Origin: Pseudomonas monteilii NBRC 103158 = DSM 14164
GTDB taxonomy: Bacteria > Pseudomonadota > Gammaproteobacteria > Pseudomonadales > Pseudomonadaceae
Assembly: GCF_000730605.1 (NCBI RefSeq)
Contig: NZ_BBIS01000048.1
Coordinates: 1 to 64,000 of the forward strand
Length of the DNA stretch: 64,000 nucleotides
Reading direction: 5' to 3'
Position numbers and translations under genes: made by a program. The notes under the pieces are model-generated. The model made no database searches. It was given only the letters and a program-made list of their open reading frames with translations, and had not been told where the DNA came from. Positions 38,672 to 50,274 of the stretch are shown here, one piece after another; the first letter of the stretch is position 1, and each line of letters starts with the position of its first letter.

Positions 38672-41608
38672 TTATTCAGCATCCAGATGCATCGGCGTCA
38701 CCACCCGCCCATCGCTCTCAGGCTGCCCAAGGCTGGTGTCGATGAAATACACCCTGTCATCTTCCAGCTTGCCCTTGTCCACCAGGTAATCCTTGATACT
38801 GCTGGCCCGCTCCTGGCCCAGCGTGCGCAGCAAGGCGGTACTCTCGGCCCACGACTTGATCACTGCCTCGCGTAGCTTGGTGGTGCGTTCGTCGCGGCCC
38901 AGTTGCTCCCATTCGGCAGGTGGCTGCTGCTTCAGGCGAGTGCGGTAAATGCCTTCGAGCATTGCCGATTTGTCGCTGTCGTCCACCACCAGCATCGAGG
39001 CATTGGCAGGCACCTTGTCGCCCCGGCGCTGCAGGATCTTGTACCAAGTGGCCTGGTACTCACGCTCCAGGCGCTGCTGGGCGATCAGCGGGCCATCGCT
39101 GGCCTGGGCGCTGGTGCCTTCGATTTCCAGGCGCAGTTCCGGGCGTTCTTTCAGCGCGGATGCCAGCTTGTCCAGAGACGACTGGGCGTCGCCACTGAGT
39201 TCGCTGGACCCTGGGGCGAAAGCCACGTTGCCCAGGTCTTCCGAGCCACCGCCGGTAATCAGCCCGCCAATGAACTTGAACGGCGCCTGTGCCGCACGCA
39301 GTACCAAGTTGCGCAGGGTTTGCCAGACGATCGGCATCACACTGAATTGCGGGTTGTTGAGGTCGCCAGACACGGGCAGCTCGATCGAAATCTTGCCCTC
39401 GGTATCTTTCAGCAACGCCACCGCAAGGCGGATCGGTAGGTCGACTGCGTCTGGGCTGTCGACTTTTTCACCCAGTTGCAGTTGCTCCACCACCACCTTG
39501 TTCTCGGCCTTGAGCTGGCCGTTGGTAATCAGGTAGTGCAGGTCGAGGTTGAGCCGGCCTTTGCGAATGCGGTAGCCCGCGAACTTGCCGGAGTAGGGCG
39601 TGAGGGTGGTCAGTTCGACGCGCTTGAAGCTGGTGGCGATATCCAGGCTGGCCAGCGGGTTGAACGGGTTGAGTGCGCCCTTGATGGTGACCGGTGCGTA
39701 GCGGTCGACCTTGCCCTTCACGTCGACCTTGGCCGGCACCGGCTTGCGGTTGTCGATGGTGCCGATCTGGCCATTGAGCTGCTGAATGGCCGTGGCGAAG
39801 TTGGGGGTGAGGGAGAGGTCGGCGAAGTTGGCCGAGCCGTCGTTGATGTCGATCTGGCCGATGTGGATACCCAGCGGCTTGTCATTGCTGGCTGCGGCCG
39901 GCTTGGCCTGGCTTTTCGCCGGGGTGCCAGCCGGTTGCGGGATCAGCAGGTCGTTGACGTTGGTGGTGCGGTCTTCGTTGATGATGAAGCGTGCATAGGG
40001 TTGCAGCAGGGTTACCTTGTCGATCGACAACGCATCGCCGTGTACATAAGACAAGCCATCGACGTTCACCTGCTGCCATTTGACGAAGTCGCGGCTCTTG
40101 ATGGTGTCGAGGGTGTGCATCTGGTTCACCTGGGCCTTGCCTGTGATATTGAAGGCCAGCGGTGCGGTGTTCTTCAGGTCGACCTTGAGGTCGCTGGAGA
40201 GCATGCCACTGCGCAGTTCAAGCAGGATGAACGGGCTGATATAGGCCTGTGCTACGCGCAGGTCGATATCGCGGGTGCTTACGTCCAGCTTGGCCCATAC
40301 TGGCGCCAGGTTGACCTGGCCGGCCGCCTGCAGCTTGCCTTGCTTGCCTACGCCCGTATCGAGCTTGAGCGTGAAGGGCGACTGATTGAGGCTGTCGAAG
40401 CCTTGCAGGTCGGCGTTGAGCGGGCCAATGTCCAAGGCTACCGGTTCTTTCTGGCTGCGGTCTGCCAGGTGCACCAGGTAGTTGCGCAATTGCACGTCCT
40501 TGAGCAGCACTTGCCAAGGCTTGCTCGGCTCTTTGGCGGCTTGCTGCTCAGGTGTCGGCTCGGCGGCTGCCGGCTCTGCCTTTTCCTTCGGCGTGGCTTT
40601 GGCAGGCTGGCTGGCAAACAGCTTTTGCCAATCGAGCTGGCCGTCTTTTTCCAGCGCAGCCCAGGTTTCGAGTTTCTCGCTGCGGATTTTGCCTACGGTG
40701 ACCTGTTGCTTGACCAGGTCAACGGAGGTTTCGCTCACCTCCAGGCTGGCCAGGCGTGCCAAGGGGCGGCCATCCGGCGCCTTGATGGCGAACGGTGCAA
40801 TGCGCACGGAGGTGTTTTCCAGCAACAGCTCCGTCTGTTTGGCGAGGTTGAGCTTGTAGTGCGTGTCGAGGCTGACCACGCCGTCTTCCAGCACCAGTGG
40901 CACGGCATCACGCACGTACGGCCAGAATGCCTTCATCTTGCCTTCCGTGATCTTCAGCGTGCCTTCAGAGGCGATCGGTGACAGGCTCAGGGTCCCGTTC
41001 CAATCAATGCGCCCGCCATTGGGGCCGTTGGCCACCAAGGTCATGTCGGCACTGTCGTCGGGCAAGGTGCTGAGGTTTTTCAGCTCCAGGTTCATGTTGT
41101 CGTAGAGGAACTCGATCGGCTCGCTGGGGCGCAAGTCCTCGAAATGCAGGTAGCCGTCGATGAGCTTGATGCTACCGATGCGCAGCGGAAACGGCTCGCT
41201 GGGTGGCTCGTCAGGTTTGGCTTCGCTGGCGGGCAGCTTGAACAGGCCGGTCAGGTTAAGGCTACCGTCCTTGGCAAACAGCACCTCGTTACGCGGTTTG
41301 TTGAGCTCGACGGCTTCCAGGTGCAGCGCTTTGGTCCACAGGCTGTCGAGCGAGAGGTTGGCGTACAGCCGCTCGAACCCGACCTGTTCCTTGCCGGGCT
41401 CGCCGATCTGCATGCCCCACAATGTCAGCTCCAGGCTGAAGGGGTTGAGTTCGATCCGTTCGAGGTGGGCCGGCACCGTCGCGTACTGGGCCAACTGCTG
41501 GTTGGCGATGCGCAGTGCCACACCGGGAAGAATGAGAAAGCCGAGCAGGCTGTAGAGGGCCACCAGGGCCAAGATTGCGCCAGCGGCGCGAGTCAATCCT
41601 TTGTACAT
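38672..41608 (-). CDS. DUF748 / AsmA-like envelope protein
   Basis: A 978-residue protein with one N-terminal membrane segment (AGAILALVALYSLLGFLILP, ~9-28) and a very long beta-rich periplasmic body typical of AsmA/DUF748 proteins, which are linked to lipid transport and outer-membrane integrity. A Glu/Ala/Pro-rich spacer lies at about 335-365. The last ~195 residues look like an OmpA-type peptidoglycan-binding domain split by an insert: FAPGSSELSGDAQSSLDKLA near 787 and RASSIKDYLVDKGKLEDDRV near 935. It is transcribed in the same direction as the MpaB-family gene upstream. Function is inferred from family only. Confidence 0.85.
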   Translation of the reverse strand: MYKGLTRAAGAILALVALYSLLGFLILPGVALRIANQQLAQYATVPAHLERIELNPFSLELTLWGMQIGEPGKEQVGFERLYANLSLDSLWTKALHLEAVELNKPRNEVLFAKDGSLNLTGLFKLPASEAKPDEPPSEPFPLRIGSIKLIDGYLHFEDLRPSEPIEFLYDNMNLELKNLSTLPDDSADMTLVANGPNGGRIDWNGTLSLSPIASEGTLKITEGKMKAFWPYVRDAVPLVLEDGVVSLDTHYKLNLAKQTELLLENTSVRIAPFAIKAPDGRPLARLASLEVSETSVDLVKQQVTVGKIRSEKLETWAALEKDGQLDWQKLFASQPAKATPKEKAEPAAAEPTPEQQAAKEPSKPWQVLLKDVQLRNYLVHLADRSQKEPVALDIGPLNADLQGFDSLNQSPFTLKLDTGVGKQGKLQAAGQVNLAPVWAKLDVSTRDIDLRVAQAYISPFILLELRSGMLSSDLKVDLKNTAPLAFNITGKAQVNQMHTLDTIKSRDFVKWQQVNVDGLSYVHGDALSIDKVTLLQPYARFIINEDRTTNVNDLLIPQPAGTPAKSQAKPAAASNDKPLGIHIGQIDINDGSANFADLSLTPNFATAIQQLNGQIGTIDNRKPVPAKVDVKGKVDRYAPVTIKGALNPFNPLASLDIATSFKRVELTTLTPYSGKFAGYRIRKGRLNLDLHYLITNGQLKAENKVVVEQLQLGEKVDSPDAVDLPIRLAVALLKDTEGKISIELPVSGDLNNPQFSVMPIVWQTLRNLVLRAAQAPFKFIGGLITGGGSEDLGNVAFAPGSSELSGDAQSSLDKLASALKERPELRLEIEGTSAQASDGPLIAQQRLEREYQATWYKILQRRGDKVPANASMLVVDDSDKSAMLEGIYRTRLKQQPPAEWEQLGRDERTTKLREAVIKSWAESTALLRTLGQERASSIKDYLVDKGKLEDDRVYFIDTSLGQPESDGRVVTPMHLDAE

Positions 41609-41686
41609 GTGTTGCTTCGTCTGTCTAAGCAGGAGTGCTTGGAGTATGGCACGTTAAATCAGTTCCGCAGGGGCGAGCATTTGACC

Positions 41687-42556
41687 TTATTCGATGCCCA
41701 TGCGCCGTTTGGCCCGGTGCGCCGAACCGTCACGCATGGCCCAGCGCAATACCGGTGCGGTGCGTCGCAGGCCCAGGCGTATCAGGCGCCGCTGCAAAGG
41801 CCCGTGCTGCAGGCCGAGCAGGGTCTGGGCCCAATCCGGCAACAGGTCGATACCGGCGTGCAGCATCAGTTTGCCCACCGGCTGTGCCAGGCGGCTGGGG
41901 GCCGGTGCATCGAGCAGAATCCCGACTACCTCGTGGCTGCGGCTGTCGCAGCGCAACTGCGCACGCATGCGCAGCAGGTAGTCTTCGATCTGCTGGCACG
42001 AACGTGGCACGTCACGGGCGCCAAGGCGCTCGGCAATCAGGGCGATTTCGGCGTAGTAGGCATCTTGCTCGGCGCGCGACAGCTGCGGGTTGCGGTAGCG
42101 CAAGTGGGCAGCGAGGAAGCTGCTGACCTCTGCCACATGGACCCAGGTCAGCAGGTCGGGGTCGCTGGCCGCATAAGGGCGGCCATCCGGCGCAGTGCCG
42201 GTGACCTGCAGGTGAATGGTGCGCACTTTGTCGATCAGCCATTCGGCATCGCGCGTGGAACCGAAGGTAGTGCCGGAAATAAACTGGCTGGTACGACGCA
42301 AGCGGCCGATCAGGTCCTCACGGAAATTGGAGTGGTCCCACACACCGGCCAGGGCCAGCGGGTGCAGTAACTGCAGCATGAGTGCACTGATGCCGCCGAC
42401 AAGCATGCTCGGGAAGTCGCCATGCACTTGCCAACTGATGCTGTGGGGGCCGAACAGGCCGGGGTCGCCCTTGGGCGTTTCCAGGTCGAGCTGGCCGAGG
42501 GCCAGCCCGGTGAGGCTCATGACCTGGGTTTCGATACGGCGACGAAGGGCTTCCAT
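41687..42556 (-). CDS. MpaB-family (DUF2236) oxygenase
   Basis: A 289-residue all-helical protein of the DUF2236/MpaB family, whose characterised members are haem-dependent oxygenases such as latex-clearing protein. Visible family features are GGISALMLQLLHPLALAGV (~54-72), RTSQFISGTTFGS and DPDLLTWVHVAEVSSFL, with histidines that could serve haem. The substrate is unknown. It lies 42 bases after acs on the same strand, so the two may be co-transcribed. Confidence 0.82.
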   Translation of the reverse strand: MEALRRRIETQVMSLTGLALGQLDLETPKGDPGLFGPHSISWQVHGDFPSMLVGGISALMLQLLHPLALAGVWDHSNFREDLIGRLRRTSQFISGTTFGSTRDAEWLIDKVRTIHLQVTGTAPDGRPYAASDPDLLTWVHVAEVSSFLAAHLRYRNPQLSRAEQDAYYAEIALIAERLGARDVPRSCQQIEDYLLRMRAQLRCDSRSHEVVGILLDAPAPSRLAQPVGKLMLHAGIDLLPDWAQTLLGLQHGPLQRRLIRLGLRRTAPVLRWAMRDGSAHRAKRRMGIE

Positions 42557-42598
42557 GGCGACCTGCGGTGCAAGGCGGCCATGGGCAGCGGCCGCCGG

Positions 42599-44533
<1,935 letters not shown>

Positions 44534-44621
44534 GGCGGGTGGTCCTGCTCTTGTAAGGGGCGATGGACTGCAACGGCTATTCGATAGGACAGTGTAGCTG
44601 GGAGAGGTGTTCAACCTTGCT

Positions 44622-44653
44622 GGCCTCTTCGCGGGTGAACCCGCGAAGAGGCC
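44622..44653. repeat. REP-like inverted repeat, copy 3
   Basis: Perfect 14-bp arms GGCCTCTTCGCGGG / CCCGCGAAGAGGCC around TGAA, between pgi and acs. It may form the 3' end of the pgi transcript. Confidence 0.9.
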
Positions 44654-44668
44654 CTTACAGGCTTTAGA

Positions 44669-46333
44669 TCAACCGCGGTGACGGCCACGGAAGTAGTTGA
44701 TCAGGCCTTGGGTGGAGCCATCTTCGGCGCTGTCTTCCAGGCTGCCAACCAAGCGCTGGTATACGCCTTTGCCCAGCTCTTTGCCCAGCTCTACGCCCCA
44801 CTGGTCGAACGCGTTGATACCCCAGATCACGCTCTGCACGAACACCTTGTGCTCGTACATCGCCACCAGCGCACCCAGGCGGCGCGGGCTGATGCGCTCC
44901 ACGACCAAGGTGTTGCTCGGGCGGTTGCCCGGGATCACCTTGTGCGGGGCCAGCTTTTCGATGTCCGCTTCATTTAGGCCTTTGCTGCGCAGCTCGGCTT
45001 CGGCTTCTTCACGGGTTTTGCCGAGCATCAGCGCCTGGCTCTGCGACAGGCAGTTGGCGTACAGCCACTGGTGATGGTCGGCCACCGGGTTGAAGCTCAC
45101 CACCGGCACGATGAAGTCTGCCGGAATCAGCTGGGTGCCCTGGTGCAGCAACTGGTGGTAGGCGTGCTGGCCGTTACAGCCGACGCCGCCCCAGATCACC
45201 GGGCCGGTATCAACTTTCACCGGGGTGCCGTCCTGCAGCACGCTCTTGCCGTTGGACTCCATGTCCAGCTGCTGCAGGTGTTTGGTGATGTTACGCAGGT
45301 AGTGATCGTACGGCAGGATCGCATGGCTGTTGGCGCCCCAGAAGTTGCCGTACCACACGCCTAGCAGGGCCAGCAGCACTGGCATGTTCTTGTCGAACGG
45401 CGCGGTCTGGAAGTGCTGGTCCATGGTGTAGGCACCCGACAGCAACTCCTTGAAGTTGGCCATGCCGATAGCCAGAGCGATTGGCAGACCGATGGCCGAC
45501 CACAGCGAGTAACGCCCGCCTACCCAGTCCCACATCGGGAAGATGTTCTCTTCGCGGATACCAAAGGCCACGGCGGCAGCCTTGTTGCTGGAAACGGCGA
45601 TGAAGTGGCGGTACAGCTCGGCTTCCGAGCCGCCCTGGGCCAGGTACCAGGTACGCGCGGCCATGGCGTTTTTCAGGGTCTCGAGGGTATTGAACGACTT
45701 CGACGAGACAATGAACAGGGTGGTTTCGGCACGCAGGTTGGCCGACAGCTCGTGGAACTCACTGCCGTCGATGTTCGCCAGGTAGTGGCAGCGCACGCCG
45801 CGTTGGGCGTACGGCAGCAGTGCTTCGGACACCAGTTCGGGGCCGAGGAACGAGCCGCCGATGCCGATGTTGACCACGTCGGTGATCGGCTTTTCGCTGT
45901 AGCCGCGCCACAGGCCGTCGTGGATGCGCCCCACCAGTTCGGTGATCTGGTTGAGCACCTTGTGTACTTCCGGCATGACGTTCACGCCGTTGACGCTGAG
46001 CTTGTCGCCCACTGGCCGGCGCAGCGCAGTGTGCAGCACGGGGCGGCCTTCGGAGGCGTTGACGATTTCGCCGCCGAACATCGACTTGATGGCGTCTTGC
46101 AGGCCCACTTCGTTGGCCAGGTTGACCAGCAGGTCGCGGCTTTGTTCGGTGATCAGGTTTTTCGAGTAGTCCAGGAACAGGCCGCAGCAGCTCAGGGAGA
46201 ACTGGTCGAAGCGTTTGGCATCGGCGGCAAAGGCTTCGCGCATGCTGAAACCTTGCATGGCGTCGCGGTGTTGCTGAAGCGCCTGCCAGGCGGGCAGGGC
46301 CGTCACATCGTGGGGTGTACGGTAATACGCCAT
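44669..46333 (-). CDS. pgi: glucose-6-phosphate isomerase
   Basis: A 554-residue enzyme interconverting glucose-6-phosphate and fructose-6-phosphate. It has the signatures VNIGIGGSFLGPELVSEAL and MWDWVGGRYSLWSAIGLPIA, and a C-terminal active-site lysine region (GVELGKELG). In pseudomonads it serves the Entner-Doudoroff/gluconeogenic cycle. It follows panC after a 144-base gap in which panD is absent. Confidence 0.97.
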   Translation of the reverse strand: MAYYRTPHDVTALPAWQALQQHRDAMQGFSMREAFAADAKRFDQFSLSCCGLFLDYSKNLITEQSRDLLVNLANEVGLQDAIKSMFGGEIVNASEGRPVLHTALRRPVGDKLSVNGVNVMPEVHKVLNQITELVGRIHDGLWRGYSEKPITDVVNIGIGGSFLGPELVSEALLPYAQRGVRCHYLANIDGSEFHELSANLRAETTLFIVSSKSFNTLETLKNAMAARTWYLAQGGSEAELYRHFIAVSSNKAAAVAFGIREENIFPMWDWVGGRYSLWSAIGLPIALAIGMANFKELLSGAYTMDQHFQTAPFDKNMPVLLALLGVWYGNFWGANSHAILPYDHYLRNITKHLQQLDMESNGKSVLQDGTPVKVDTGPVIWGGVGCNGQHAYHQLLHQGTQLIPADFIVPVVSFNPVADHHQWLYANCLSQSQALMLGKTREEAEAELRSKGLNEADIEKLAPHKVIPGNRPSNTLVVERISPRRLGALVAMYEHKVFVQSVIWGINAFDQWGVELGKELGKGVYQRLVGSLEDSAEDGSTQGLINYFRGRHRG

Positions 46334-46477
46334 TGCGCGGGGTTCCCTTGGTGCGTGGTGATGCCTTGGACACGGCAGTCATTGCCGGGTTCAGGCTGGC
46401 ATCATTATAGGCAAAGGCCACGCGCTGGGAATGGGTATGGCAGGGTGATTTTGGGGCTGCAAAGCAGCCCCAGGCTA

Positions 46478-47341
46478 TTACGCGGTCTTGTCTTCGACGT
46501 GCAGGTAAAGGTTGTCGATCAACCGGGTGTTACCGAGGTAAGCCGCCGCGATCACAACCAGGTCGCGATCATCGATCATTGCCGGGCGCAGGCTCACGGC
46601 ATGACGCACTTCCAGGTAGTCCGGGCGGAAACCGGCAGTGCTCAGTTGCGCCTGGCCTTCAGCGACCAGCGCGGCAAAATCCCGTTGGCCACGGCTGATG
46701 CCCGCTGCAATGTGCTGCAGTGTGCGGTACAGCGCGGGCGCTGCAATACGCTGCTCGGGCGTGAGGTAACCATTGCGCGACGACAGCGCCAGGCCATCTT
46801 CAGCACGCACGGTGGGCTCGCCGATGATCTGGACCGGCATGTTCAGGTCGCGCACCATGGCACGGATCACTGCCAGTTGCTGAAAGTCCTTTTCACCGAA
46901 TACGGCAAGGTCCGGCTGGACCATGTTGAACAGCTTGTTGACCACGGTGGCCACGCCTTCGAAATGCCCAGGCCGGCTGGCGCCGCAGAGGCCTTCGGAA
47001 AGCTGCGGTACGCTGACTCGGGTTTGCACGCTCATGCCGTCGGGGTACATCTCTTCCACGGTGGGCGCGAACAGCAGGTTGCAGCCGGCTTGTAGCAGGC
47101 GTTCCTGGTCGGCGGCCAGGGTGCGCGGGTATTTGTCCAGGTCTTCGTTGGCGCCGAACTGAAGCGGGTTGACGAAGATGCTGGCCACCACAAAGTCGGC
47201 GCGCTGTGCAGCTTTGGTCACCAAGGCTGCGTGGCCGCTGTGCAGGTTGCCCATGGTCGGCACGAAGCCGATGCGTTTGCCTTCACCGCGGGCGCGGGCA
47301 ACGGCTGCACGCAGTTCACGGACGGTTTTGACTGTATTCAT
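46478..47341 (-). CDS. panC: pantothenate synthetase
   Basis: A 287-residue enzyme joining pantoate and beta-alanine. The nucleotidyltransferase HIGH-like motif is FVPTMGNLHSGHAALV (His34, His37), and the ATP loop is ALSSRNGYL. Its ATG overlaps the panB TGA by 4 bases, so the two are translationally coupled. Confidence 0.97.
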   Translation of the reverse strand: MNTVKTVRELRAAVARARGEGKRIGFVPTMGNLHSGHAALVTKAAQRADFVVASIFVNPLQFGANEDLDKYPRTLAADQERLLQAGCNLLFAPTVEEMYPDGMSVQTRVSVPQLSEGLCGASRPGHFEGVATVVNKLFNMVQPDLAVFGEKDFQQLAVIRAMVRDLNMPVQIIGEPTVRAEDGLALSSRNGYLTPEQRIAAPALYRTLQHIAAGISRGQRDFAALVAEGQAQLSTAGFRPDYLEVRHAVSLRPAMIDDRDLVVIAAAYLGNTRLIDNLYLHVEDKTA

Positions 47342-48138
47342 GCACTGAACCCGTGTTCGCTACCTGGGAAGCTGACTTGCTTGACGGCCTCGACATAGGC
47401 GACAAGGGCACCTTGAATGTCTGGCTGGCCTTCCATGAAGTTCTTCACGAACTTCGGTACCCGGCCGCTCAGTGACAGGCCGAGCATGTCGTGCAGCACC
47501 AGCACCTGGCCATCGGTGGCGCTGCCTGCGCCGATGCCGATTACCGGGATGCCCACGGCATTGGTGATTTCTGCCGCCAGTTCGCTGGGTACACATTCAA
47601 GCAGCAGCATGGCGGCACCGGCCTGCTCCAGGGCGATGGCGTCGGCACGCATCTGCCGGGCCTGGGCCTCCTGGCGGCCCTGCACCTTGTAGCCGCCCAG
47701 CACGTTGACGGTCTGCGGGGTCAGGCCCATGTGTGCGCACACCGGCACGCCACGCTCGGCCAGCAGGCGGATGGTTTCTGCCAGCCAGGCAGCGCCTTCG
47801 ATCTTGATCATGTGGGCGCCGGCTTGCATCAGCGTGGCGCTGTTGGCGAAGGCCAGCTCCGGGGTGGCATGTGCCATGAATGGCAGGTCGGCAAGGATCA
47901 GGGCGCCGTCATTACCGCGTTTGACACAGGCGGTGTGGTAGGCCATGTCTGCTGTGGTGACCGGCAAGGTGCTGTCGTGGCCCTGCAGGACCATCCCCAG
48001 CGAGTCGCCCACCAGCAACACTTCGACACCGGCCTGGCTGGCGGCCTTGGCGAAGGTCGCGTCGTAGCAGGTCAGCATGGTGATTTTTTCACCCTTGGCC
48101 TTGAGGCCATTAAGGGTGGTGAGGGTTACTTCAGGCAT
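47338..48138 (-). CDS. panB: ketopantoate hydroxymethyltransferase
   Basis: A 266-residue TIM-barrel enzyme transferring a one-carbon unit from methylene-THF to ketoisovalerate. It has ITMLTCYDATFAKAA, VGDSLGMVLQGHDSTLPV and GIPVIGIGAGSATDGQVLV. I chose the ATG at 48138, preceded by GAGGAA; the upstream ATG adds 14 residues. It is the first gene of panBC. Confidence 0.97.
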   Translation of the reverse strand: MPEVTLTTLNGLKAKGEKITMLTCYDATFAKAASQAGVEVLLVGDSLGMVLQGHDSTLPVTTADMAYHTACVKRGNDGALILADLPFMAHATPELAFANSATLMQAGAHMIKIEGAAWLAETIRLLAERGVPVCAHMGLTPQTVNVLGGYKVQGRQEAQARQMRADAIALEQAGAAMLLLECVPSELAAEITNAVGIPVIGIGAGSATDGQVLVLHDMLGLSLSGRVPKFVKNFMEGQPDIQGALVAYVEAVKQVSFPGSEHGFSA

Positions 48139-48330
48139 GTAGGAAATTCCTCGTTCAGGCGCTGTAAAAAACGACTGCATTCAACGCGTGTAGTCATCTT
48201 CCGGAGCGGCACATCATCGCGCGTGATGTTCGGGCACAGGTCCGTCCGGGCCTAAATACGGGTATGCGGCACTTTGGTGTCACACGGGACGCCTATAGTC
48301 GTGAGCGATGTGGGGGAAGTCAATCACCCT

Positions 48331-48369
48331 GTTACCGCATTGTTACGATCAGGGTGTTACTGGCGTTAC
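48331..48369. repeat. four GTTAC direct repeats between folK and panB
   Basis: GTTAC occurs at 48331, 48342, 48356 and 48365, all in the same orientation, twice as TGTTAC. They lie in the 262-base folK-panB gap, about 200-230 bases upstream of panB. The rest of the gap holds no gene or strong terminator. Function is unknown. Confidence 0.45.
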
Positions 48370-48400
48370 CGCGGTGGCGTGGCAGGCTGGAACGCCCGGT

Positions 48401-48880
48401 TTACAAGCGTTCCAGGCCGACGAACGGACAGTCGTCGAGTAACTGTGCGAGGGCGCGGCCATCGGCCAGGCGGAAATCGCCCGGTACCAGTTCGGCCAGC
48501 GGGTACAGCACGAAGGGGCGGGCGTGCATGTGGTAGTGCGGCACTTTCAGGCGTGGTTCGTCGAGTACCTGATCACCGAACAGCAGGATGTCCAGGTCCA
48601 GCGTGCGCGGGCCCCAGCGTTCCTTGCGTACGCGGCCCTGGTCGTTCTCGATGGCCTGCAGCGCATCGAGCAGGGCCAGGGGCGGCAGAGCGGTGTCCAG
48701 GGCAGCAACTGCGTTGGTGTAGCGCGGTTGGCCGGGCAGCAACGAGTCGCTGGTGTACAGGGCTGAGGCCGCTACCAGGCGCGTTCCGTCCACCTGGTCA
48801 AGCGCCTGCAAGGCGCTGCGCAGCTGCTCGGCAGGTGCGTCCAGGTTGCTGCCCAGACCGACGTAGGCGCGGGTCTTCAC
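48401..48880 (-). CDS. folK: 2-amino-4-hydroxy-6-hydroxymethyldihydropteridine pyrophosphokinase
   Basis: A 159-residue HPPK that makes the dihydropterin pyrophosphate used by FolP. It has AYVGLGSNLDAP at the start and the signature GPRTLDLDILLFGDQ near 92-106. It starts with GTG at 48880, whose GTGA overlaps the pcnB stop, so expression is coupled to pcnB. Confidence 0.97.
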   Translation of the reverse strand: MKTRAYVGLGSNLDAPAEQLRSALQALDQVDGTRLVAASALYTSDSLLPGQPRYTNAVAALDTALPPLALLDALQAIENDQGRVRKERWGPRTLDLDILLFGDQVLDEPRLKVPHYHMHARPFVLYPLAELVPGDFRLADGRALAQLLDDCPFVGLERL

Positions 48881-50274
48881 TCGAACGCCTCGTCGCCACC
48901 GCGTTTGCGCTTGCTGCCGCTGCGCTTGCGTTTGCGCGGGCCGGCACCGGTGCCTTCGTCACGGCTGCCCAGCTCGCGGATCATCTCGCGGCGCTCGCTG
49001 TCGTTGGCATCCTGGTAATCGGTCCACCACTGGCCGAGGTCGTCGGTTTCTTCGCCTGCGCTTTCACGCAGCAGCAGGAAGTCATAACCAGCCCGGAAGC
49101 GGGGGTTGTCCAGCAGCATGTCGGCACGCTTGCCACTGCGACGTGGCAGGCGCTCCTGCATGTCCCAGATCTCGCGGATCGGCAGGGTGAAGCGCTTGGG
49201 GATGGCGATGCGCGCGCATTGCTCGGCGATCAGGTCGTGAGCGGCACCGTTCATGGCCGGGATCGGCGGTACACCCTGGTTCTGTAGGTGCAGCACGCGG
49301 GATGGCAAGGCTGGCCACAGCAGTGCAGCGAACAGGAACGCCGGCGTGACCGGCTTGCCTTGCTTCACGCGCAGGTCGGTGTTGTTCAGGGCCTGGCTGA
49401 TCAGCGTGTGGGTGTAGGTCGGGCGCTCGTCCAGGGCGTGGGCACTGGCCGGGAACAGCGGCTCGAACAGCTGCAGGTCGACCAGCATTTCGAAAGCGAT
49501 GGCGCCTTGGCCGGAAAGGAACAGCTTGAGGCTTTCCTCGAACAGGCGCGCTGGCGGGATTTCGCGCAGCAACGGGGCCAGTTCGCGAATCGGCTGGACC
49601 GTGTGCTTTTCGATGCCAAAGTCGAGTTTGGCGGCGAAACGCACCGCGCGCAGCATGCGCACCGGGTCTTCCTGGTAGCGGTGGGTCGGGTCACCGATCA
49701 GCCGCAGCAGGCGGTTGCGCACGTCATGCACACCGTTGGCGTAATCGAGAATGCGCTCGCTGACCGGGTCGTAGTACAGGGCGTTGATGGTGAAGTCGCG
49801 GCGTTGCGCGTCTTCTTCCAGGGTGCCGTACACGTTGTCACGCAGGATGCGGCCACTGGCATTGTGCGACGAACGGTGGCTGTCGCCCTGATCGTCTTCC
49901 GAGTGAGGGGCGCGGAAGGTGGCGACTTCGATGATCTCACGGCCGAAATGCACGTGGACCAGCTTGAAGCGGCGACCAATGATGCGCGCGTTGCGGAACT
50001 CGGCACGGACCTGTTCGGGAGTGGCACTGGTGGCGACGTCGAAGTCTTTCGGCGTGATGCCCAGCATCAGGTCGCGGACACAGCCACCGACCAGGTAAGC
50101 CTGGTAGCCGGCGCTTTGCAGGCGTTCCACGATGTTCACCGCATGGCGGCTGAACTGGTGGCGCTGCAGCGAGTGCTGGCTTTTGTTGATCACCTCAGGC
50201 GTGGTGCGCCTGTGGTGTTGGCCCGGTACGGGCGGGCGGAACGACTGGAACAGCTTCTTCAGCATGGGATGCAC
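48877..50274 (-). CDS. pcnB: poly(A) polymerase I
   Basis: A 465-residue class II nucleotidyltransferase that adds 3' poly(A) tails and promotes RNA decay. The catalytic core has YLVGGCVRDLMLG and the acidic motif ITPKDFDVATSA, followed by EEDAQRRDFTINALYYDP. The tail is strongly basic (RKRKRSGSKRKRGG), suited to RNA binding. An ATG three codons later (MLKKLFQS) is equally plausible. It is downstream of crcZ. Confidence 0.96.
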   Translation of the reverse strand: MHPMLKKLFQSFRPPVPGQHHRRTTPEVINKSQHSLQRHQFSRHAVNIVERLQSAGYQAYLVGGCVRDLMLGITPKDFDVATSATPEQVRAEFRNARIIGRRFKLVHVHFGREIIEVATFRAPHSEDDQGDSHRSSHNASGRILRDNVYGTLEEDAQRRDFTINALYYDPVSERILDYANGVHDVRNRLLRLIGDPTHRYQEDPVRMLRAVRFAAKLDFGIEKHTVQPIRELAPLLREIPPARLFEESLKLFLSGQGAIAFEMLVDLQLFEPLFPASAHALDERPTYTHTLISQALNNTDLRVKQGKPVTPAFLFAALLWPALPSRVLHLQNQGVPPIPAMNGAAHDLIAEQCARIAIPKRFTLPIREIWDMQERLPRRSGKRADMLLDNPRFRAGYDFLLLRESAGEETDDLGQWWTDYQDANDSERREMIRELGSRDEGTGAGPRKRKRSGSKRKRGGDEAFE

